This document shows, piece by piece, positions 12,277 through 64,000 of a stretch of 64,000 nt of DNA. Below the pieces are notes generated by a model. That model did no database searches, had not been told where the DNA came from, and saw only the letters and a program-made list of their open reading frames with translations. How positions within the stretch are numbered: the first letter of the stretch is position 1; every line of letters begins with the position of its first letter. The DNA comes from Myotis daubentonii (taxonomy: Eukaryota; Chordata; Mammalia; Chiroptera; Vespertilionidae), in NCBI RefSeq assembly GCF_963259705.1, contig NC_081846.1:93880641-93944640 (forward strand). The letters run 5' to 3'. A program made the position numbers and the translations under genes.

Positions 12277-13075
12277 GCTCCTTTGCAATGGAGACAGCCG
12301 CTGGAGTGAGCCTTGCCCTCCTCCCGAGATGGTGGCGCCGGACACCAGCTGGCCACGCGGACAAGTGCGGGCTCCTTTCTGCTGGCATAGGCAGGTCTGC
12401 AGACGCCCGCCCCAGGAATCCGTGGGTTGGCACGAACAGCTTTAGTCCAAGGGGATGCTTTGGTCTCAGATGCCGAAGCGACTAAGAAGACAGAGAGAGA
12501 AGGGAGTCAACCTGAGACAGCGGGCCAGCCCCACGCAGGTCCTCCTGCCGTGGCTTCGGGCGCAGGGAGCGCAGACAGGAGGGAGAGCTCGGGGAGGACC
12601 CCAAAACGCCGCAGGTCCCACAGAGCCCGCCTGTGCACTGAGCCCCGGGAAGCTGCTGAGACAAAATACAGAGCAGAGTGTCCGATGACTTACACTGATG
12701 GTCACTTCAAATCCTAACCCTGCTGCTTCCGCTTTCAGCCTCGGTGAAGGAGGACTCGAGGGAGGGAGGGAGGGAGGGAGGGAAGGGAGGGAGGGAGGAG
12801 GAGCAAAGAGAGATCCAGGTTTGCTGCTCATGCAGTCTGCAGCCGCGCAGACTCACCCAGATGCCAGGGGCGCGCGTCAGGGCTGCGGGGAGCGAGGCCG
12901 CAGAAGCAGCCGTCCCCCTGGGGCCCAGGAGCCGGGTGCCCGCCGAACGCCCTCCCCCGTGACGCAGACACGTTGTTCCTGACCTGGAAGGCGGCCCCGA
13001 GCCGTCCTGGGTGGGGCAGACGCCACTGATTTGGTGAGAGAAAGCCCTCTGTGCTGGTGTGCAAGTGGCTGCTGA
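12277..13075. other. GC-rich unique sequence with (GGGA)n
   Basis: No gene recognised. A GGGA repeat lies at about 12760-12805. The open frames on both strands have no recognisable domain. Confidence 0.5.
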
Positions 13076-13079
13076 ATTG

Positions 13080-13500
13080 TACCCGTTATTTGGGGTCATT
13101 CTACCTTCCTCCTCTGATTTGTCACCGTGGTAAGTTCAGTCAGCAGGTTTTCTCGTCGTGGGCCATCCTTGCGTCCCGAGTACACCGCCTGGGTGGGCAT
13201 TTGTTTCATGCGTTGCTTGATTTGATTTGCCAATGTTTCATTGAGGCGATTTTTCATTTTCCTTAGTATTTCAGATTGGCCTGTGGTTTTTCTTTCTCAT
13301 ATTACCCTTTTCAGGTTTGAATACAAAGGTGGACACAGAGGCTTCCTTTCGCTACTCTGTATTTGTGCAGGATGATGATGCCCATTCGCGGAGGCCTGGT
13401 AAAACTTGCCCATCACACTGTCAGGCTCTGGGACATTTTGGAAGTAGTTCTGTTTACCACTGACTCAGTGTAGCAATACCTGGGGTCTATTCTCTTTTGA
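13080..13500 (-). mobile_element. Possible decayed L1 ORF2 fragment
   Basis: GCCATCCTTGCGTCCC...GGGTGGGCATTTG...TTTCATTGAGGCG...CAGATTGGCCTGTGG follows the order of inverted L1 ORF2 text, but it is old and divergent. Confidence 0.5.
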
Positions 13501-13875
13501 GTCAATTTGTGTAATTTGCATTTTTTAGTAAATTGTACATTTTATATAAATCTTCAAATGTATTAGAAAAAGAGCTGTTGCAGATTTTCTTGATTAAAAA
13601 AATCATCGACTACATCCTCTTTATTATTCCTACTACCGTTTATATGTGCGTTCTCTCTTTTTTCCCGTGGCAGCTACTAATAATGACGCTCCCTTTCTCT
13701 ACCTGCTCAAGTGGAAATAAGAACTATTTAAGCAAAAACTTCAACCGGTGTATCTGTATGTTAATGGTGTAAGCAATAATATAAACGGAGCTATTTTGCT
13801 AAAACAGAATGTGTAGCATATGGAAAACGTTTCTTGAGTTTAAAAGATCTGTACTTGAAACTAAATTTCTGTCAC

Positions 13876-14015
13876 CAAAGGTGGGGCGGTTTTTCAATTT
13901 CCCCATTTGTAAAACAGTGGTGGTGCACTTGGTTCATTAGCACTGCAAGGATTTCATGTATGTACACACAGGCTTAGCATGATGCCTGGGACAGTAGAAG
14001 TGCTCAGTGAATGAT
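13876..14015 (+). mobile_element. MIR-type SINE fragment
   Basis: TTTCCCCATTTGTAAAACAG...ATGCCTGGGACAGTAGAAGTGCTCAGTGAATG follows MIR core-to-tail order. Confidence 0.7.
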
Positions 14016-14076
14016 AACTACCATTTTTAGCAAGTGATCATTCCTCCATCTTTTCTACCTGCTGACATCACCTCAC

Positions 14077-14276
14077 CTTCCATTGACTATTCGAAGAACG
14101 GTCAGTGACATTGGCCACAGTTCTCCATCTTCTGCCTGGCTCTTGAAGACGTAGATTCCTTTCATTAAATCAGCAATAACTTGGTTGATTTCTCCTGGGG
14201 GAAAAAAATCTGCCTCTTTCAGCTTCAGAATTCTTTGTCTCAAGATACTTCTCTTCTTGAGCCACTGCTCATCTCC
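14077..14276 (-). pseudogene. CYP27C1: CYP27C1 exon remnant, broken
   Basis: Minus-strand translation gives EQWLKKRSILRQRILKLK, then INQVIADLMKGIYVF and KSQAEDGE. These match the CYP27C1 segment around EQWLKMRSVLRQRILKPK and VNQVIADLIKRIY (human sequence recalled from memory). CYP27C1 is the next gene downstream of ERCC3, on the same strand, in other mammals, so synteny agrees. The exon keeps an acceptor (TTCTTCCAG, exon start 14276) and a donor (AAG followed by GTGAGG, exon end 14077). Against the expected frame I see a missing base just after GAAGATGGAGAA (near 14128), a second missing base near 14100 where the NDLFFKY segment should be, and TAG where TAT should encode Tyr (near 14091). A T7-C5 run adds a codon-length difference. 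No other exon was found. CYP27C1 is a mitochondrial P450 that desaturates vitamin A1 retinoids to the A2 form. The lesions suggest loss of function, but assembly error is possible. Confidence 0.85.
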
Positions 14277-14284
14277 CTGGAAGA

Positions 14285-14549
14285 ATAAAGTGAGTTTCAG
14301 CGCATCCTCCTTACAGTGGCGTACCAGAAAATAATTCAGGGGATGTCTGAAAACTGTCCAGCAACCGAGATCAGCAAGCTCTGCCCGTGCAAATGGAGTG
14401 AAACAGGGAGGACGGTGTGCAGAGGGCAGGCCTCAGCCTCGGAGTCCGTTAGAACTGGAGCTGTTGCCCCTGCAGCGGACTTTAAGGAGGACAATGCCAC
14501 TGGGAATTACTTCCATTAAAATTAATTTGATTTCCTTGTAAAAACCTTG

Positions 14550-14554
<5 letters not shown>
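14285..14554. other. Unique flank of the CYP27C1 exon
   Basis: Probably intronic sequence of the former CYP27C1. I could not find the upstream exon here. Confidence 0.4.

Positions 14555-14601
<47 letters not shown>
14555..14601. repeat. (AT)n microsatellite
   Basis: About 23 AT repeats. A Helitron starts at its right end and AT-rich DNA resumes after the Helitron, so the Helitron probably landed in this AT tract. Confidence 0.95.
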
Positions 14602-14602
<1 letters not shown>

Positions 14603-15249
14603 TAATAAAAGAGAAAAATGGTAATTGGCGTACGACGATACCCTTTTCATTGGCTAATCAGGGCTATATGCAAATTAACTGCCAACTAAGATTGGCAGTT
14701 AACTGCCAACTAAGATTGGCAGTTAACTGCCAACAAGATGGCGGTTAATTTGCATATGTAGGCACAATGCAGGGAGGCGAAAGGGAAAGCAGGAAAAAGC
14801 CCCCTGCCACTGACAGTGATCGGAAACCCAGGGGGGAGCTAAGAACTGGGGGGCAGGGCAAAGGCGGCCCGCCTTTGCCCTGCCCCCCCAGCCATGATCG
14901 GAGAATCAGGCGCCTTTTCCGCCCTGGCCAGTGATAGCAGGAAGTAGGGGTGGAGCCAGCGATGGGAGCTGGGCACGGTGGAAGCTGGCAGTCCCAGGAG
15001 CTAGGGGCCCCTTGCCTGGGCCTAAAGCGAAGCCCACGATCGCGGGGCCACTGCAGCTGTGGGTCCCGCTGCCCGGGCCGGACGCCTAGGCCAGAGGCGT
15101 CAGGCCTGGGCAAGGGGCCAATCCTGCGATTGGAGGGTGATGGGGGTCAACGCCTGAGGGCTCCCAGTATGTGAGAGGGGGCAGGCTGGGCTGAGGGACA
15201 CTCCCCCCACACACACCCAGTGCACGAATTTCGTGCACGGGGCCCCTAG
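14602..15249 (+). mobile_element. HeliBat-type Helitron
   Basis: Left end ACTAATAAAAGAGAAA...GGTAATTGGCGTA. At the right, GTGCACGAA-TT-TCGTGCAC forms a hairpin (15220-15238), followed by GGGGCCCC and the terminal CTAG (15246-15249). No target duplication, as expected. Short direct repeats of GATTGGCAGTTAACTGCCAA at 14675-14735. No Rep/helicase frame, so non-autonomous. Confidence 0.92.
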
Positions 15250-15253
15250 TATA

Positions 15254-16105
15254 TATATAAATAAAGGCAGTGTCCGTCATGACCAGGACGACCAAAGGGC
15301 TGTCCTGTCACCTCCCCCCAGCCCATAGGGGACTGGCGAGCTGCGGTGGGCGGCAAGCAGCGAGCGGCTGGCGCTGGGCCAGGCCCTCCCCTCCCCCCGC
15401 GGGCAGCAAGCAGCGCCCGTGCCAGGCAGAGGCCAGAGAGGCGCATCCCGCACCCACAGGTTCTCAGACCCCCGCGCCAGCAATGGGCCTCGGATACCAG
15501 AGCTTTGTTAACCCCCGCAACCCCGTGGCCCCCGCGCTGCCCAGGCAGAAGTTTGGCAGCCTCACCTATCGGCCTGCCACCAGTTTCTCCGTCTACTCTC
15601 GCCACCTGCGGCCCAGACGCTCCTTCCCGCCCCCAAGGGTCCGTTGGCCTCGGAGGCGCCAGAGCCCCGACCTGCCCCTGGGAGGGGGTCGGGGCTAGGG
15701 ATCCACAGCACCTCCCCCGCAACGTCCCACCCAGGAGCGGGGGAGGGGGCAGCCTCCCTCCTCCCAGCCCAGAGGCTGGCGCGTCCCCCCACCACCCGCC
15801 CCGCCCCGCCCCAACACCCTCCGAAAGCGGGGGGAAGAGCCCTCAGCCATCAGCCCGCCGGCCGGGAGGAGAGGAGAGGAGGGAAGCTGTCGGTGCCACT
15901 CCCTGGGTTCAGCCGGCGCTCCCCAAAGCTCTCCCGGTGCGCCCCCTGCCCCGTCTCTGCCAAGGGGACCCCGCCCCGGACGCGCATTGGTCAGGGTTGC
16001 CACCAACATGGGAAGGTCGGTTGACTGCCAAGGCCTCAGGTGATAGATGCCCCGTGGACACCATGACAAAGAGGTCATGGAGGGTCAGACACCGCCTCTA
16101 GTTGA
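15254..16105. other. GC-rich, CpG-rich block of unknown origin
   Basis: About 850 bp of very GC-rich DNA between the Helitron and AT-richer flank. A 142-codon plus-strand open frame (15270-15698) includes SQTPAPAMGLGYQSFVNPRN and continues with a low-GC-bias-looking stretch LPRQKFGSLTYRPATSFSVY. I recognise no family. It could be a CpG island, a captured promoter/exon, or chance. Confidence 0.4.
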
Positions 16106-17189
16106 AGCAGGTTCTGTGGGAGCAAAGGGACCAAAAGAAATGGTTATGTCCAACAGCCACCTAAGTCCACACGCGGTGTGCGCATTAGTCATTGTGAGAG
16201 CCCAGCTTAGCGCTGGTGAGCCCCATTGTAAGCGGACCCCCCAAACAGACTTACCATGTTGATAATTCACTTTGCTACAGAAAGAATGCACAAAGATTCT
16301 CGAAATAAGCAAAATATTTTGCACTTCATAGTATGAAACGTTTAAACATCATTAAAAATAATCTATGAGTAAAGGGAGTTGATTTTAGCAAAATCTAATA
16401 TACCCAATTCAAAATGTCATTCAGAACTGCATCTACTATGTAAAATCAAACTATGGGTTCTAGGGCTTGGAAAAAGCAACTTGACTCCGCTCTCCCTGCT
16501 CATCCCCTCAGCCTGATGCTGTGCGCAAAGTCTCAGTAAAGAGGCGGAGCAGAAGGAAAAGCAATGCCTCATGGCACTGAAATGTATCAGTTTCTTCAAC
16601 AAATATTTACGAAAGTTGTATTAACGCTGTGCTGTATTATAGAAACACACTACAGCTCTGTCCCCATCTTCAAAGGGCTTAAGTCTCTGTGAGTTCCCAG
16701 TAAGGTAAATCCGTAAACAGCCAAAGAAGGAGCGGGTTCCAATACAATTCTTAATATAAAAACTACTGAGTAAAAAACTGTCCTCACTCTCCCTTAGAAC
16801 AAGAATTAAAAGGAGCAAATAAATATAATGAATGAATCCGAACTCCTTTGGGGACCCCAACCCTCAGGGACTAACACAGGGTTTGTGAGGCCTAACATTT
16901 ATTGAACCTGAAGGACTAATTTTAGGGGGAGGGGTGTTAATAAGGTTCAAAAATGACTTAATTTAGAATAAGAAAATAAATTACAAATAACTAGGCTTGG
17001 GGAATCTGTCCCTTTCTCTTTTAAATCATTTCAGGCAGCTTATCCAAAATGCTGCTGGTTGCAACTTGCTTGCTCTCTCCCCCAGAACAAATCCAGCCCT
17101 CACAGGGGCTCTGAAGCTTCCTTGTTCCCTAAAAATAAAAAAATAAAATAAAAACATTTCAACAACACTCCTTTCTAGACAAAATTCTT
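16106..17189. other. Unique intergenic sequence
   Basis: AT-rich, with scattered A-rich tracts (e.g. 17130-17160). I see no gene or clear repeat. Confidence 0.5.
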
Positions 17190-17431
17190 TTTTTAATTTT
17201 TTTTACTTTTATCAAAGTAGCAAATACATAGTTCATAATGTCTCTTTTTGTTCCCTAATAGGTGTGTAGTGTAGTGGTATATCATTGTTTTTATTCTATT
17301 GTCGACACTATTATAGATGTCTCTCATTTCCCCCATTTACCCTCCTCCACCCAGCCGCCCTACCTCTGGCCATCACCACACTTTTGTCTATGTCCATCCC
17401 CCTCCCCTCTGACCTCTGTCAGTCCCTCCCA
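17190..17431 (-). mobile_element. L1 3'-end fragment
   Basis: Complement of the L1 3' UTR (CATTTCCCCCATTTACCCTC...GGCCATCACCACACTTTTGTC). Interrupted by the Helitron that starts at 17432. Confidence 0.7.
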
Positions 17432-18278
17432 TCCTATCTAATAAAAGAGAAACATGGTAATTGGCATATGACCGCGACCCTTCCCATTGGCTAATCAGGG
17501 CAATATGCAAATTAACTGCCAGCCAAGATGGCAGCCGGCAGCCAGGCAGCTTGAAACTAACATGAGGCTTGCTTGCTTCGGTGACAGAGGACTCCAACGT
17601 TCCCCGCCTGCCTTGCCGGCCTCTGAGCTTGCAGTTTAAGAAACATTGTAACAATATAGAAGCTAAACAAAACCCCAGAAACCTGCTTTTAGCGAGCCGG
17701 GATCTCAGAGCTGGAGTTATACATTGTTTTCATTATAGAATGCAAACAAACCAGATACCTGCTTTCAGCAGCAGAGGCCTCAGAGCTGGAGCCAGAGCTA
17801 AAGCTGGCCCAGAATAAAAAGAAAAAAAGGAGCAGTTGGGAGCTTCAGCCCTCAGCCCCTCACCCAGACTGGCCAGGCACTCCAGTGGGGACCCCAACTC
17901 TGAAGGGTGTGTGACCAGCTGCAAACAGCCATCATCCCCTCACCCAGGCTGGCCAAGCACCCCAGTGGGGACCCCAACTCTGAAGGGTGTGTGACCAGCT
18001 GCAAACAGCCATCATCCCCTCACCCAGGCTGGCCAAGCACCCCAGTGGGGACCCCCACTCTGAAGGGTGTGTGACCAGCTGCAAACAGCCATCATCCCCT
18101 CACCCAGGCTGGCCAAGCACCCCAGTGGGGACCCCCACTCTGAAGGGTGTGTGACCAGCTGCAAACAGCCATCATCCTCTCACCCAGGCTGGCCAGGCAC
18201 CCCAGTGGGGACCCCCACCCTGATCCAGGACACCCTGCAGGGCAAACCAGCCAGCCCGACCCATGCACCAGGCCTCTA
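17432..18278 (+). mobile_element. HeliBat-type Helitron with 80-bp tandem repeats
   Basis: Begins TCCTATCTAATAAAAGAG after an A, and shares GGCTAATCAGGGCAATATGC with the 14602 copy. Ends near CATGCACCAGGCCTCTA. The interior holds about four copies of an 80-bp unit. Confidence 0.85.
17860..18220. repeat. 80-bp tandem repeat inside a Helitron
   Basis: GCAAACAGCCATCATCC recurs at 17921, 18001, 18081 and 18161, exactly 80 bp apart. The unit includes CCCAGTGGGGACCCC and CTGAAGGGTGTGTGACC. Confidence 0.95.
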
Positions 18279-19200
18279 TCCTATATAGTAAAAGGGTAAT
18301 ATGCCTCCCAGCACCAGGATCAGCGGAGCTGAGAGGCCTCCCAGCACTGGGATCAGTGTGACAGGGGGCAGCGGCCAAACCCCCTGATCGCCCAAACCCC
18401 CTGATCGCCCTGCGGCTGTGTGTGTGACAGGGGGCGGGGCCACAACCTCCCTATCTGCCCTGCTCTGTTCATGACAGGGGAAGGCGCCCCAACCTCCTGA
18501 TCAGACCTGCTCTGTGCCTGATAGGGGGGAGCTCCCCAACCCCCTGATTGCCCTGCAGCTGTGTGTGTGACAGGCTGCAGCGCCCCAACCCCCTGATCGG
18601 CCCTGCTCTGTGTGTGACAGGGTGCTGCGCCCCAACCCTCCCAACCCCCCACGGGCCCTGCTCTGTGTGTGACAGGGTAGAGCCATAACCTCCCCATTGG
18701 CCCTGCCCTGAGTGTGAGAGTGGCGGCGCCCCAACGCCCCCCCCCAACGGGCCCTGCTCTGTGTGTGATGGGGTAGAGCATAACCTCCCCATCGGCCCTG
18801 CCCTGAGTGTGACAGTGGTGGCACCCCAACCCCCTGATCGGCCCTGCTCTGTGGGTGATAGAGGGCGGTGCCCCAACCCCCTGATCCGCCCTGCTGTGTG
18901 TGTGACAGGGGGCGGTGCCCCAACTCCCCTATCGGCCCTACTCTGTGAGTGACAGGGGGAGCTCCTCAACCCCCTGATGGGCCCTGCTCTGTGCGTGACA
19001 GGGGGAGCTCCTCAACCCCCTGATGGGCCCTGCTCTGTGAGTGACAGGGGGAGCTCCTCAACCCCCTGATGGGCCCTGCTCTGTGAGTGACAGGGGGAGC
19101 TCCTCAACCCCCTGATCGGCCCTGCTCTGTGCATGACAGGGTACGGAGCCCCAACCCCCCTGATGGGCCCCAAGCAGCTCCCTGGGAAGGGCTCCCCCTC
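18279..19200 (+). mobile_element. Second Helitron, head-to-tail, with 45-60-bp repeats
   Basis: A new Helitron start TCCTATATAGTAAAAGGG lies directly after the previous element. Most of the body is a satellite-like array. I could not find a hairpin or CTAG end, so the right boundary is approximate. Confidence 0.65.
18355..19160. repeat. 45-60-bp tandem repeat array
   Basis: About 15 units of CCCCAACCCCCTGATCGGCC followed by CTGCTCTGTGTGTGACAGGG. At 18961-19110 the unit is a regular 46 bp starting GCTCCTCAAC. Confidence 0.92.
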
Positions 19201-19294
19201 CTGCTCTGCCTGCTGCAAGGGTGGCCTTGATGGAGGGTCAGCACCCAGACATGGCCGTGCCTGACAAGAATAAGGACATCCATAGTGAAGAGTG

Positions 19295-19502
19295 GTCAAA
19301 TGGTCCATTTGTTTATTCAAGAGAACAGTAAGAAAGTACACCTTAAATATTGCAAATTTTATATACTGGAACGACCACTCCCCAAGTTTGAAAACCCGCA
19401 TGAAGACAGAACCAAGTTCTCATGCATTTTCTTCGAGTCAGACAGTACACCGACGTCAGGTGGCCAACGCTGGCGGAGGCTGCTTCGCCCGTGGCCCTGG
19501 CA
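19295..19502 (-). other. ERCC3: ERCC3 3' untranslated region
   Basis: About 200 bp from the stop codon to a probable cleavage site 15-20 bases past an AATAAA (complement of TTTATT at 19312-19317). The exact cleavage site is inferred. A tandem-repeat Helitron region begins within about 100 bp beyond it. Confidence 0.75.
19312..19317 (-). terminator. ERCC3: ERCC3 poly(A) signal AATAAA
   Basis: A canonical AATAAA on the minus strand, 186 bases past the stop codon and the only good candidate close to the gene end. Confidence 0.8.

Positions 19503-64000
<44,498 letters not shown>

Noticed and set aside
17860..18220. Regular 80-bp repeats considered as a CRISPR array
   Set aside because: No separate unique spacers: the whole unit repeats, and the context is a Helitron in a mammalian genome.
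18353..19401. Several 120-170-codon minus frames with HTEQGP/GGWGAP-like repeats
   Set aside because: Frames through the Helitron tandem array; no domain or splice context.

Overview
This is mammalian nuclear DNA, almost certainly from a vespertilionid bat. The evidence is many tRNA-derived Ves-type SINEs (A box TGGCTCAGTGGATAGAG, B box GGTTCGATTCC), several HeliBat-type non-autonomous Helitrons (TCCTATATAATAAAAG start, GTGCACGAA/TTCGTGCAC hairpin, CTAG end), hAT elements with 8-bp target duplications, short TTAA-flanked piggyBac-like elements and abundant L1. The species cannot be set from this.

The one intact gene is ERCC3 (XPB, the 3'-5' translocase/helicase subunit of TFIIH), on the minus strand from 64000 (the 3' part of exon 2) to the TGA at 19503-19505, with a poly(A) signal near 19312. 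Fourteen exons (exon 2 partial, 3-15 complete) give codons 64-782 with exactly the human exon lengths and no frameshift. The first exon and the start codon lie beyond the right edge. One intron (intron 3) has a GC-AG boundary.

About 5.2 kb downstream on the same strand, at 14077-14276, is one recognisable exon of CYP27C1, the gene next to ERCC3 in other mammals. It keeps both splice sites but carries two single-base deletions and an in-frame stop, so CYP27C1 looks broken here. I could not recognise its other exons.

Layout: 1-5260 L1 fragments in both orientations with nested SINEs; 5260-8830 GC-rich sequence with 39-bp and 16-bp minisatellites; 8830-14080 mostly unique sequence with one SINE, a hAT element carrying a transposase C-terminal remnant, and a MIR; 14077-14276 CYP27C1 remnant; 14600-19200 Helitron-rich DNA with internal tandem repeats plus a GC-rich block of unknown origin; 19290-64000 ERCC3. 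Its 18.9-kb intron 8 holds a nested pile: one long L1 (about 41.6-55.6 kb) interrupted by a 5'-inverted, 3'-truncated L1 with a perfect 16-bp target duplication, a complete ORF1-only LINE (HAL1-like) with an open 288-codon ORF1, two piggyBac-like elements, three Helitrons and a Ves SINE.

The most notable items are the CYP27C1 remnant, the complete HAL1-like element, the paired piggyBac-like elements, and the inverted 3'-truncated L1.
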